DNA from: Planctomycetaceae bacterium
Lineage (GTDB): Bacteria; Planctomycetota; Planctomycetia; Planctomycetales; Planctomycetaceae
Reading direction: 5' to 3'
NCBI GenBank assembly: GCA_021732415.1
Contig: JAKFVC010000004.1
Coordinates: 1 to 64,000, forward strand
DNA: 64,000 bases
Part shown: positions 54,121-64,000 of the stretch, piece by piece
Position numbering within the stretch: the first letter of the stretch is position 1
Layout: every line of letters begins with the position of its first letter
Made by a program: the position numbers and the translations under genes
Notes under the pieces: model-generated
Told to the model about the DNA's origin: nothing
Databases searched by the model: none
Seen by the model: the letters and a program-made list of their open reading frames with translations, nothing else

Positions 54121-57100
54121 TCAGAAGGCCAAAAGCTGCACACCTTCCACGTCGAGCTTACAGGGTATCGTTAGCTGTGGAGCCCCGTTTTCGTCGATCC
54201 GGATGATGCTGTCTTTGGTTTTTAACCAGATATTGCCAGTCTTTACTCCGACAGCAATGTCCAAGGCTGGCAGCGGCAACGTATTCGACAGCTCTCCCTT
54301 CCGATCGAAACGCTGAAGTTCCCAAGTCAGGTTCTGCTGATTGAGTGGAACGTCATAGCGGTAGTTTTTCATTACGGCCAGCCAAGGTTGGCCGTTAATG
54401 CAGGCGAGCGTGCGCGGCATCGCCACTTTGGGGAACAAATGCGTTACCGTCGCCGTCCCGTCGGATTGCACCTTCCACAGACTATTCGTGCTGCGGGGCC
54501 GATCGGGATGATCGATCTCGAGAACCCAGGCACCGCCGCGTTGACGGTCGATGACGACTTCTGTAAAGGTGAAGCCCTCTGCGGTCAATGGATGTTGGCT
54601 GAGAACGCGGCCTTCCCGATTCACTTTGGCAATTGATTTGCCCACGATCCAAAAGGCGTCGTCAACTGGTGAATAGGCCAACCCGAACGCGGCGATCGGC
54701 AATCGATTCTTCTCACGGCCCGTTGGATCCAGTATGAGCAACTCGCCGGAATTCAACAGGCTGACGGCCAGGCACCAGACGTCGCCCGTTTTCTCGTCAA
54801 CTGCCGCCCCATGCAAATCGGGGATGCTCGTCGCAAAGAGTTGGCCGCCGTGCCTGTCGAATGCTACGAGCCGCTTGTTGTGGGTATCGCAGGCGTAAAT
54901 TCGCTCACGCTCGGGATCCAACGCCAGCCGTTGCGGGCCGGTACACCAGCCGGAAGTCCCCATCTCCATAACGGTTCGCGTCTCCTTGCCGTCAGCGGAC
55001 CACATTTTTAAGCCCGGGCCCATCAGTTTCGGCTGCATCCCCAATTTGTAGTCAATGTTGTCGATGGCCAGAATTACTGCCGCCGGCTGATCTGCACGAA
55101 AACGATCGTCAATCTTGACCGGCACGCCTCCGGTTGTCTCAGTACCGACAGCGGGCAGCCTCTTCAAGCGATCGCGCACCTTTGCGGCGACGACTTTCAG
55201 ATCATTGCCCCTCCAGAGAATCTTGCCATCGACATCAATCAGCAGTCTCTCGGGCAGCGTCGTGACGTCATAGCGACTGGGAATGAAGGAATGCGTTCCA
55301 GGTCCTGCGAATGCGATGGGCCAGCTCAGACCATGGCTGTCGATAGCCGTCTTGGCAATCTCCAGCGACCGATCCAGAGACAGACCGACCACCTGAAACC
55401 GCGAGTCTTTGGCGAATTCTTGATGCAATTCGCCCAGCTCTGGCATCTCCGCCATGCAGGGAGCGCTCGAGCTGGCCCAAAAGTCCAGCAACAACAGCTT
55501 GCCCCGCAAGGCCCCCAGCCGGACGGCGTCGCCACCGATTCCCTCGGCCACAAACAGCGGAGCTTGTTCGCCGGCTCCCAGTTTCTTGTCCCATGAGCCT
55601 TTGATAACTCCCAAGTCAACATCGGACTCCTTCGGGGGCACCTCAAAGTTTTTGTCGATGCGGGCCAATCTGACGCCGTCTCCGCCGCCATTCAGAGTGG
55701 GAGCAGCAGTCAAGTTCACACTTAACGTATAAGAGCCCGGCGGAATGTCATCAACGTGGAAGGAGCCGTCGTCATCGATAAAGGCGCGATAATGCTGGCG
55801 TTCGTCAGGATCAACGTCGTCGCCAGTCGCCGCGATGCTCACCGGCTCGTTCAGACTCCACTCATGGCGAGCAGGTGGTTCTCCATCCATGGACAGTGTT
55901 CCCTTAATTGTCGCCCCTGATCCCCCGAGTTCAAGCTGGACCGTTTTTCCTGGCCGCAAGTCAATTTTGCGGTGCTGAAAGTAGTACGTCACACCATGGC
56001 CCCTGAACTTGCGCCCGATCGTCCGGTAGACGCGCACGGTCCGCGGCACAACCTTGTCGAAGGAGACGCGGCCTGCGGCATCCGTCTGGGAAGCGATGCC
56101 GAAAGCAAAGATACGGCCCGGCCGGCCGCGTTGTTCCTCGGGACTGACGGCAAAGTCAACGCCTGGCAATGGTTGGCCCTTGTATTTCAACACGACGTCA
56201 AGTTTGGCCCACGCTTGCAGTCGAACTTCTGAAGACTTGATCACGTCCTGACTGAGCACTTCCGCATAGCCGCTGTCATGTACGACCACGATCAGTGACT
56301 CGTCTTCGACGGAATCAAATTCGAAACGTCCACGCTCATCAGCAGCGACGGTTTGCTTTCCGCCATACGGTTTATAGCCATTGGAAAACTGCATTCCATC
56401 CTGTTCCGTGACGAGCGTCAGGCTGGCTCCTGCGGCAGGCTTTCCATCTGGCGTCAGGACCATTCCCGCAGGTCCCTTGCCGGCCACCGCTTGGTTGTCG
56501 TCCCGCCGTTGCTCCTTGATTTTCAAGACTGGCGGAAGAGAAACCGCCGGTTGCGCTTTTTGTGCTTGCACGGCCTTCGCTTCTTGTGCGATCGCAGTCG
56601 CTGGAGGTTCGGTGCTGGCTTTCGCCGGAGCGACTGCAGCGTCGGGCTGAGCCACTAGCGAACTGACACCGATCACGCTGCTACCAGCCAAGACGCAGAG
56701 CCCCACCAGCAATCCCCGGCGACCGAGCCGCGGTGCACGGGGGATTCGCAGCAGCGATTCTAAACGGCTGCGGATCTCGACGCGGCGTGCCATTGCCAGG
56801 CCAACTTCACCCTGGCCCGAGACCCGCAGCGCCATGCCTGCCAAGAGACTCTGGTAAGCGGTGACATCACCCAGTACGTCGGCCGCCACTCGATCGCTGA
56901 CTTGCTCGCAAGCGGCTCGGTGTGCGGTCCGAATTCTCCACACCAACGGATTTGGCCAAAAAATGGCCGCGACCACTGCGATGAACACGTCCCACCATAA
57001 ATCGTATCCGGCCGCGTGTGCCGCTTCATGAGAAAGAGCAGCCTTCACTTCGCGTTCCGCCGAGGCTCCATGCAGCATGGACTCCGGCAGCAGGATGACC

Positions 57101-57801
57101 GGGCGAAACAAACCGCACAGCACCGGTGATTGAAATTGAGTCGTGATTCTGACCCGATTGACCGGAATGCGATGGACTCGAGTGAGTTCCTCGGCCATCG
57201 CGTGCAACCATCCAGGAGCCGACTTTGATCGCTGAATGATCCGAATGGAAATTAATATGCTCAAGGCAACCTTAAGAATCAGCCAACCGGCGACAATGGC
57301 ATATGCAGAGATCATCACCGTCCGCCAGTGGGTTGCCCGTGAATCAAGCTGAACAACTTGTGATCCACCTGCGATTAGTTTTTGGGACTCCGCTGGACTG
57401 TGCGCCGTGGACGCGGGAACCGGTGCATTGGGGACTGTCAACCGAGATGCGATAACTGGTGCAATAGGTGCGTTCGCCAACTCGAGCCGGCCAGGTCCAC
57501 GCCGCTGCGGATCCAACGTGGCAACGGAATCGGCTACGGCGTCCGACAGATTCATTGAATGCTGCGGCGACGGAGACGCTACTGTCCCGATCCCGCGCGG
57601 CAGCCATTGCAGCTCGTACCAGGGCCGAGTCAACAGGCTCAACGCGAGAATCATCATTCCGACTGCTGTCGTACGCCACAATCCGACACGCCAGCGAGGA
57701 TTTCGATGAACCAGTATCAACTGCAGCGCCCACGCCCCGCTCAGCCACAGACTCACCTTCACTAGAAACTGCACTAAGGTGAAATCGACTAATCCTGTCA
57801 T
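54121..57801 (-). CDS. M56 BlaR1-like peptidase fused to carboxypeptidase-regulatory, redoxin and beta-propeller domains
   Basis: The product is 1226 residues. Residues 1-310 form an M56 membrane metallopeptidase with membrane segments at about 10-30, 42-60, 163-188 and 271-290 and the zinc motif HEAAH (258-262). A further segment at about 360-378 ends the membrane part. Then come a carboxypeptidase-regulatory-like domain (MVLTPDGKPAAGASLTLV), a TlpA-type redoxin domain (about 750-880) and a C-terminal beta-propeller. The redoxin has ASSSAPC where the family has WCxPC, so the first Cys is lost. M56 proteins sense a signal and cleave a BlaI repressor. BlaI is the gene upstream, overlapping by 4 nt. 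Confidence 0.85.
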   Translation of the reverse strand: MTGLVDFTLVQFLVKVSLWLSGAWALQLILVHRNPRWRVGLWRTTAVGMMILALSLLTRPWYELQWLPRGIGTVASPSPQHSMNLSDAVADSVATLDPQRRGPGRLELANAPIAPVIASRLTVPNAPVPASTAHSPAESQKLIAGGSQVVQLDSRATHWRTVMISAYAIVAGWLILKVALSILISIRIIQRSKSAPGWLHAMAEELTRVHRIPVNRVRITTQFQSPVLCGLFRPVILLPESMLHGASAEREVKAALSHEAAHAAGYDLWWDVFIAVVAAIFWPNPLVWRIRTAHRAACEQVSDRVAADVLGDVTAYQSLLAGMALRVSGQGEVGLAMARRVEIRSRLESLLRIPRAPRLGRRGLLVGLCVLAGSSVIGVSSLVAQPDAAVAPAKASTEPPATAIAQEAKAVQAQKAQPAVSLPPVLKIKEQRRDDNQAVAGKGPAGMVLTPDGKPAAGASLTLVTEQDGMQFSNGYKPYGGKQTVAADERGRFEFDSVEDESLIVVVHDSGYAEVLSQDVIKSSEVRLQAWAKLDVVLKYKGQPLPGVDFAVSPEEQRGRPGRIFAFGIASQTDAAGRVSFDKVVPRTVRVYRTIGRKFRGHGVTYYFQHRKIDLRPGKTVQLELGGSGATIKGTLSMDGEPPARHEWSLNEPVSIAATGDDVDPDERQHYRAFIDDDGSFHVDDIPPGSYTLSVNLTAAPTLNGGGDGVRLARIDKNFEVPPKESDVDLGVIKGSWDKKLGAGEQAPLFVAEGIGGDAVRLGALRGKLLLLDFWASSSAPCMAEMPELGELHQEFAKDSRFQVVGLSLDRSLEIAKTAIDSHGLSWPIAFAGPGTHSFIPSRYDVTTLPERLLIDVDGKILWRGNDLKVVAAKVRDRLKRLPAVGTETTGGVPVKIDDRFRADQPAAVILAIDNIDYKLGMQPKLMGPGLKMWSADGKETRTVMEMGTSGWCTGPQRLALDPERERIYACDTHNKRLVAFDRHGGQLFATSIPDLHGAAVDEKTGDVWCLAVSLLNSGELLILDPTGREKNRLPIAAFGLAYSPVDDAFWIVGKSIAKVNREGRVLSQHPLTAEGFTFTEVVIDRQRGGAWVLEIDHPDRPRSTNSLWKVQSDGTATVTHLFPKVAMPRTLACINGQPWLAVMKNYRYDVPLNQQNLTWELQRFDRKGELSNTLPLPALDIAVGVKTGNIWLKTKDSIIRIDENGAPQLTIPCKLDVEGVQLLAF

Positions 57802-58196
57802 GATTTCTTCTCCCCTGGATTGCGTTTCTTCGGACTGGGTCCATCCCCAAGGTCGGCCAATCGTTTGAGTTCGAGCAGATCTTCCGCGCTGAGCTTCTCT
57901 TTGCGCACGAGCGTCATCACCAGTTCGTGGACTGAACCGGCGCAGAAGGTTTTCACAAGATCGCCCAGCATCGCGGAAAAGGCCCGTTGCCGGGGGGTGT
58001 TGGCCTTATAGAGGTAGGCCTTGCCAACGCGACGTCGACTGACGTGCCCTTTGTCGACCAGAATCTTCAAATACGATCGCAACGCAGGATTCTTGATTGG
58101 TATCGGATGAAGTTCTTGCAACTCGCCCGGTTTCAGCTCCCCGTGCTCCCACAAGAGCTGCATCACCCGCAATTCGCCAGATGTGAACTTTGACAT
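57798..58196 (-). CDS. BlaI/MecI/CopY-family repressor
   Basis: The product is 132 residues. The winged helix (SGELRVMQLLWEHGELKPGELQELHP) with the wing NPALRSYLKILVDKGHVSRRR matches Penicillinase_R/BlaI. The C-terminal half is the dimerisation and cleavage region. Its stop overlaps the start of the M56 gene by 4 nt, the standard blaI-blaR1 order. It probably binds the two dyads at 58212-58275 and is inactivated when the M56 peptidase is triggered. No beta-lactamase is nearby. Confidence 0.88.
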   Translation of the reverse strand: MSKFTSGELRVMQLLWEHGELKPGELQELHPIPIKNPALRSYLKILVDKGHVSRRRVGKAYLYKANTPRQRAFSAMLGDLVKTFCAGSVHELVMTLVRKEKLSAEDLLELKRLADLGDGPSPKKRNPGEKKS

Positions 58197-58211
58197 GCAA
58201 TTCTTCCTCCG

Positions 58212-58275
58212 ATGTGCAGAGACTACTGCACATTGTCGTGAATGTCAATGGAGATGTGCAGAATCTTCTGCACAT
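58212..58275. promoter_or_regulatory. Two identical dyads, probable BlaI operators
   Basis: ATGTGCAG, 6-nt spacer, CTGCACAT occurs at 58212-58233 and again at 58254-58275. The half-sites are identical and perfect palindromes; the centres are 42 bp apart, four helical turns. They begin 16 bp upstream of the blaI start and lie about 100 bp before the SprT-like start, so one repressor could control both directions. Confidence 0.75.
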
Positions 58276-58369
58276 TATTTCGGACAGAGAAGTCGATGTA
58301 GTCCAAGTCGCCAAGACTTCAGGGAACTATTACCCAACTGGCCACGACTCTCGGCGAGTTCTGTCACTG

Positions 58370-59086
58370 ATGGATGAGTTCCCGCCAGAGATTCGCTATC
58401 ATTTGATGGTGGCGATGAAGCTGAAATGGCTGTGTTCCCAAAACGAGAGTGCAGGGATGGATCTCAAGGAATTGGCCGACATTGCTCGGGTGGAAATGCT
58501 GAAGCATGGACTGCGGGACTGGTCGTTCGGTTTTGCCAACACGAAGCGTCGGCTGGGAGTCTGCAAGTACCGGACGAAGCGCCTTGAGATCGCCGAATAC
58601 TACGCCTTGAACAGTCCGCGCGAAACGGTTCTCGACACGTTGATGCATGAAATTGCCCATGCGATTGCGGGGGCTGCGGCGCGGCATGGGCCTGCCTGGA
58701 AAGCGGTGGCCGTCCGCCTGGGCGCCACGCCCCGGGCTTGCGATAGTTCACCCGACACGGTGATCAAGCCCGGGGATTGGCAGGCGACGTGCCCGGCCTG
58801 TCAGAAGACCGTGCATCGTTACAAACGACCGCAGACACTGAGCGGCTATCGATGCCGATGTGCCGCCCATTCGCCTCTGGTTTTCGAATTCGTGGGCGAT
58901 CCGGCGCGGAAGCCGTACGTGCCTCTGACGCTGGAAGAAAACGCAAATTGGGAAGCCCGATGTGGGGGGTGTCAAACCGTGCATTATCGATTGCAGAAGC
59001 CCAAGGCGGGCATCTGGCGCTGCAAATGCCCGCACCGTTGCGAACTCACCTGGCAGCGCCACAAGCCCCAGCCGCCTACGTCGTGA
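58370..59086 (+). CDS. SprT-like zinc metalloprotease-family protein with two zinc ribbons
   Basis: The product is 238 residues from ATG 58370; the frame extends upstream through the operator region, which is rejected. The SprT motif HEIAH is at about 94-98, with a third ligand in RHGPAW at about 107. Two C-terminal zinc ribbons follow: CPACQKTVHRY...YRCRC and CGGCQTVHYRL...WRCKCPHRC. The family includes SPRTN/Spartan DNA-protein crosslink proteases. The role here is unproven. The stop TGA lies inside the MITE at 59077, so the original C-terminus may have been altered. Confidence 0.8.
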   Translation: MDEFPPEIRYHLMVAMKLKWLCSQNESAGMDLKELADIARVEMLKHGLRDWSFGFANTKRRLGVCKYRTKRLEIAEYYALNSPRETVLDTLMHEIAHAIAGAAARHGPAWKAVAVRLGATPRACDSSPDTVIKPGDWQATCPACQKTVHRYKRPQTLSGYRCRCAAHSPLVFEFVGDPARKPYVPLTLEENANWEARCGGCQTVHYRLQKPKAGIWRCKCPHRCELTWQRHKPQPPTS

Positions 59087-59252
59087 AGGATTTTGTCAAA
59101 AATTCTCACAGAGATCTGACTCCAGTCTTGATTCGATTCGATGGGAGGGTGAGGCTCCCGCCGAACCGGATAGTCTAGCGAGGTTCGAGCCACGCTTGCG
59201 GTTCGGCGGGAGCCTCACCCTCCCATGACGTCGAAATATATTTCGTGGCGTT
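59077..59252. mobile_element. MITE-like element, 176 bp, copy 2
   Basis: Its left end TACGTCGTGAAGGAT (59077-59091) and right end GAAATATATTTCGTGGCGTT match the ends of copy 1 (17116-17292), in inverted order. The inner palindrome, 59141-59226, has GGGAGGGTGAGGCTCCCGCCGAACCG arms. It starts within the last codons of the SprT-like gene and supplies its stop codon. The remaining 210 bases up to the glycosyltransferase start show nothing else. Confidence 0.75.
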
Positions 59253-59463
59253 GCCTACTCCCTCCAATCCGACTGCCAAATAGATTGCAGACTCGTTGTC
59301 TATTAGTGAGCGCGGAAGCCTTTCTCGGCTTCGGAATGCGCAATTCTCGAGTCGAAGTGGTAGGATGGTTAAATCGCATCGCGACCGGCGCGGGCCATTT
59401 CACTGGAGTGAGCGAAACTGAGTACCCGTGCGCTCACTGTACTGCATCGAGGATTCTCGTTTC

Positions 59464-60621
59464 GTGTCGGAATTTCAGAGTTCGAACTCGATCGTGACCG
59501 ACAGTGCTCCCACGCGGACGCTGAAGATCGCCGTTTATGGAATTTCGAAGAACGAAGAACGACATGTCGCGCGGTTCATGCACAGCGTGCGTGAGGCCGA
59601 CCTGGTCCTCATCGCAGACACCGGCTCCAGCGACGACACCGTTCCCGCTCTACGCTCGTCTGGGGCCGTTGTGCACCAGGTAACGGTTTCCCCCTGGCGA
59701 TTCGATGATGCGCGGAATTCGGCACTCTGGCTGCTGCCGTCCGATGTTGACGTCTGCATCTCACTGGATCTGGATGAAGTACTGACACCCGGCTGGCGCG
59801 CGGCCATCGAGCGTGCCTGGACGCCCGGGACGACGCGTTTGAGATACAAGTTTGTCTCGTCGTGGAACGCGGACGGATCACCCGGAACGGTATTCTGGAA
59901 TCAGCGGATCCACGCCCGGCGCGGCTACCGCTGGCAGATGCCGATACATGAAGTGATCATGTGGTGTGGTGACGGCGCGGAATCGGTCGCGATTTGCGAG
60001 GGTTTTGAAGCCCACCATCATCCCGACGAGACTAAACCGCGATCCAATTATCTGCCCATGCTGGAGCGGTCGGCTGCGGAACTTCCCGATGATCCCCGTT
60101 CTGCGCATTACCTCGGGCGCGAGTATTTCTTCTGGAAACAGCACGCCGCCGCCATCCGCGAGCTGCAGCGCAGCCTGGCTCTCCCCACGGCGACGTGGCT
60201 TCCGCAGCGGGCTGAAGCGTGTCGTTTAATTGGAAAATGTTCCGACGCCCTGGGAAACGCGGCCGAGGCCCTGACCTGGTATTGGAAGGCCGTGGTGGAA
60301 TGCCCGGGGCAACGTGAGTCCTGGCTCGATTTGAGCCGTGCTCTCTATTTGAGATCAGACTTTGCGGGCGGCTACTATGCCGCGCGGCGTGCCCTGGGAA
60401 TTACCGCGCGGTCGCTCGATTACTTCAATGAACCAGACGCCTGGGGAGCTCAGCCGCATGACCTGCTGTCGGTGTGCGCCTGGCAAATCGGGCTTAAGGA
60501 GGAAGCGGCACAACAGGCCGCAATCGCCGCCGAACTGGCTCCTGACGACCAGCGCATGCAGGAAAATCTCCAGTTCTTCAAGCGTCTCGAATCACAACAC
60601 GTTGCGGAATCTCGTACATAG
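59464..60621 (+). CDS. Family 2 glycosyltransferase with TPR-like tail
   Basis: The product is 385 residues from GTG 59464; a GTG at 59428 is also possible. The GT2 core reads KIAVYGISKNEERHVARFM, then LIADTGSSDDT, with the metal-binding DLDEVL. Residues about 200-380 contain TPR-like helical pairs (SAHYLGREYFFWKQHAAAIRELQRSLAL). The architecture matches SunS/waaE-like glycosyltransferases. The acceptor is unknown. It ends 8 nt before the kinase gene, so the two are probably co-transcribed. Confidence 0.75.
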   Translation: MSEFQSSNSIVTDSAPTRTLKIAVYGISKNEERHVARFMHSVREADLVLIADTGSSDDTVPALRSSGAVVHQVTVSPWRFDDARNSALWLLPSDVDVCISLDLDEVLTPGWRAAIERAWTPGTTRLRYKFVSSWNADGSPGTVFWNQRIHARRGYRWQMPIHEVIMWCGDGAESVAICEGFEAHHHPDETKPRSNYLPMLERSAAELPDDPRSAHYLGREYFFWKQHAAAIRELQRSLALPTATWLPQRAEACRLIGKCSDALGNAAEALTWYWKAVVECPGQRESWLDLSRALYLRSDFAGGYYAARRALGITARSLDYFNEPDAWGAQPHDLLSVCAWQIGLKEEAAQQAAIAAELAPDDQRMQENLQFFKRLESQHVAESRT

Positions 60622-60629
60622 GCTGACCG

Positions 60630-62678
60630 ATGTCGCTGACTTATCAAGAACTAACTGAAGTGCTGACGAGCGTCGGGTTGATCTCGCGGGACGATCTCAC
60701 GCAGGTGGTCAATCAGATCTCGCCCGACTCCACGTGCCCGGATATCAGCCTCGTCACGAATCAACTGCTGCGCTACGGGAAGATTACGGAATACCAGCAG
60801 CAACTGCTGCTCGAGGGCCGCAGCCTGGAAATGGGGAATTACCTGATCCTCGACTGTCTCGGCCAGGGAGGCATGGGGCTGGTTTACAAGGCCCGGCATC
60901 ATAAGATGGGCCGTGAGGTAGCTCTGAAAGTCATTCACAATAAGAGCTCGCTGGCGGCCAACGAGCGGTTTCAGCGTGAAATTGAGGTTGTGGCCGCCAT
61001 CAAACACCCGAATGTCGTGACAGCTTACGATGCTGGCGACCTGAATGGTGTGCAGTACCTGGTCATGGAATACATTTCCGGATCGAACCTCAGTCAACAC
61101 ATTGTGAATAACGGTCCCTTACCGGTTGCGGTGGCTGTGGGATATCTGCGACAGGTGGCCTTGGGTTTGAAATGTATCCATGATTTGGGGATCGTGCATC
61201 GCGACATCAAGCCTTCAAACTTGTTGCTCGAGGACACCGGCACGGTCAAGATCCTGGATCTGGGATTATCGCGATTGATCGAATGGCCCAGCGACAGTGA
61301 CGCTGAGACGATGACGGAGATCACCGCGCCGGGGCAGGTCGTCGGTACGGTGGACTACATGGCTCCCGAGCAGTTTGTGAATCCCAAGAGTCCTGATCAT
61401 CGTGCTGATTTCTATTCACTAGGGTGTACATTCTATTTCCTGTTGACCGGCAAACCGCCCTTCGTGGGGCGAACGATGGGCGAGAAGGTCATCGCCCATC
61501 GTGAACAGCGACCTCCGCTGTTGCGTCTGGTCCGGGACAGTGTGTCCCCAGAATTGGAGGTTCTGTTTCAGAAGCTGCTGGCCAAACATCCCGAACAGCG
61601 TTTGAGCAGCGCGGACGAATTGATTGCAGCTCTGGATGCCCTGCCCGAGCACGATTCGGCAACCACGGTGACTTCTGCGTCCAACTTTGATACGACCGAC
61701 CGTTCGCCGGCGACGGATTCCTCGCCAGCGCGGACGCGCAGTGCCGTCTTGCAGTTTGGAGCCCTGTCGGGCGTCCTGGTTTTGATTGTGCTGACGATGG
61801 TCATCATTTTCACGCGACCGAAAGCGGATCAGGCCGCGGTGCCCAAGCCGGAAGTTCCCGACAAGCAACCCGCACCAGACTTGGTCGCAAACCCTCAACC
61901 GGCCCCGTTGCCGGCCCCGGTTGTCGATGTGTCGGCAGTGGATCCCCCGATCGTGGCGAATGCGAAGGACCCGCATCAAGTTGCCGCCGAGCTCCTGTTG
62001 GCTCGCGGGGGAACTGTGGATGTCATCATTGCCGGCGATTTTCTACTGGGGATCGGCGACGTGGCCAAACTGCCCCTGAAATTTCAGGTCTTTCGCGCCA
62101 ATTTGGCGGGCAGCGCCATTACGGACGCGGATCTGTCGGTGTTGGAGCCACTGAGCACCGTGATCTTGGTGGACGTGGCGCGGACTAAAATCACAGACAA
62201 GGGTTTGCGAAGCATCGCTCTGTTGACTGAATTGCCGACGCTGAATGTTGGAGACACCAGCATTTCCGACGACGGACTCAAATTGTTGGACGGAATGCGG
62301 GGGTTAAAGACACTCGATCTGCGAGGGACGCGTGTGACCGACATCGGATTGGAACATCTCGCTCGCTTCCATTCCTTGCACTCATTGTTGCTGGGGGAAA
62401 ATCAGGCTACGACTGATGTGGGACTCAAGCATTTGACTCAGATGCAAAGTCTGAGCAGTCTCGGACTGCGCGCCACAGCCGTTACAGACGACGGCTTGAT
62501 GTCGCTCGCGGAACTGCAAAATCTAAAATGGATTGACTTGGGTCTGACCGGCGTTTCAGATAAGGGTATCGAGAATCTGGAACGGTTGAATCGTATTGAG
62601 CACCTGATCCTTAATGGCACGAAGGTGACTCAAGACGGCATTCGCAAACTCAAAGCGAAGTGTCGGATTTCTTTATGA
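60630..62678 (+). CDS. Serine/threonine protein kinase with C-terminal leucine-rich repeats
   Basis: The product is 682 residues. Residues 1-65 are an N-terminal region typical of planctomycete kinases. The kinase domain has GQGGMG (78-83), K100 in [12 protein letters not shown] (190-197, catalytic D192) and a DLG in place of DFG at 210-212. A Pro/Thr-rich linker leads to one membrane segment (about 375-395), then Pro-rich sequence, then leucine-rich repeats from about 500 ([18 protein letters not shown]). The kinase would face the cytoplasm and the repeats the exterior. Its ligand and substrate are unknown. Confidence 0.9.
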   Translation: MSLTYQELTEVLTSVGLISRDDLTQVVNQISPDSTCPDISLVTNQLLRYGKITEYQQQLLLEGRSLEMGNYLILDCLGQGGMGLVYKARHHKMGREVALKVIHNKSSLAANERFQREIEVVAAIKHPNVVTAYDAGDLNGVQYLVMEYISGSNLSQHIVNNGPLPVAVAVGYLRQVALGLKCIHDLGIVHRDIKPSNLLLEDTGTVKILDLGLSRLIEWPSDSDAETMTEITAPGQVVGTVDYMAPEQFVNPKSPDHRADFYSLGCTFYFLLTGKPPFVGRTMGEKVIAHREQRPPLLRLVRDSVSPELEVLFQKLLAKHPEQRLSSADELIAALDALPEHDSATTVTSASNFDTTDRSPATDSSPARTRSAVLQFGALSGVLVLIVLTMVIIFTRPKADQAAVPKPEVPDKQPAPDLVANPQPAPLPAPVVDVSAVDPPIVANAKDPHQVAAELLLARGGTVDVIIAGDFLLGIGDVAKLPLKFQVFRANLAGSAITDADLSVLEPLSTVILVDVARTKITDKGLRSIALLTELPTLNVGDTSISDDGLKLLDGMRGLKTLDLRGTRVTDIGLEHLARFHSLHSLLLGENQATTDVGLKHLTQMQSLSSLGLRATAVTDDGLMSLAELQNLKWIDLGLTGVSDKGIENLERLNRIEHLILNGTKVTQDGIRKLKAKCRISL

Positions 62679-62684
62679 AGTTCA

Positions 62685-64000
<1,316 letters not shown>

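Overview
The window looks like a chromosomal stretch of a planctomycete (Planctomycetota). The lineage signals are a Tat-exported DUF1501 protein, a PQQ-type beta-propeller protein, an LEPR-like N-terminus on a CARDB/lipase protein, a Ser/Thr kinase with leucine-rich repeats, an M56 peptidase fused to redoxin and propeller domains, and several very large hybrid histidine kinases. Base composition is moderately GC-rich and coding density is high on both strands. The genus cannot be fixed from sequence alone. I see no tRNA, rRNA or CRISPR array.

Layout. 1-650: left edge with the start of a transposase and its terminal repeats. 0.7-7 kb: a RedB-like thioredoxin-fold protein coupled to hybrid kinase 1, then a MOSC protein and a secreted serine hydrolase. 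7-12.5 kb: a palindromic repeat, a second hydrolase, a glycosyltransferase, a CARDB/lipase protein and a tandem class II aldolase. 12.6-16.3 kb: a leftward TetR-HlyD-ATPase-permease efflux operon with 4-nt overlaps at two of its three junctions. 16.4-22.4 kb: a membrane protein, pgsA, rimO, a Uma2-hicB-hicA operon and the DUF1501 protein. 22.6-27.3 kb: hybrid kinase 2 and a receiver/ATPase protein. 27.4-34.6 kb: a membrane-fusion protein, two TadB/TadC-like proteins and a DevBCA/MacB-like ABC exporter. 34.9-40.9 kb: PQQ propeller protein, an EF-Tu, a zinc-ribbon protein, a methyltransferase, a deaminase and a membrane-anchored AAA ATPase.

41.1-46.6 kb holds the most unusual block. A tandem winged-helix protein, an AAA+ ATPase and a RecB/Cas4-type nuclease fused to an FtsK-type DNA translocase lie in the same direction. 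I infer that this is a DNA-processing or defence module; I do not recognise it as a named system. A methyltransferase and a GNAT acetyltransferase follow.

48-54 kb: hybrid kinase 3, a stand-alone receiver and a well-conserved protein of unknown function. 54-59 kb: a BlaI repressor with an M56 signalling-peptidase fusion, divergent from a SprT-like protein, with two identical operator-like dyads between them. 59-64 kb: glycosyltransferase, Ser/Thr kinase and a collagen-like protein running off the right edge.

The second theme is repeats. At least four families of palindromic elements sit between genes, often in convergent gaps. One family is a 176-177 bp MITE-like element present twice. Some repeats intrude into genes: two supply stop codons and one appears to supply the translation start of a secreted hydrolase. 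Signalling is the third theme: three kinases share one HisKA-HATPase-REC-REC-Hpt core but carry different sensors.
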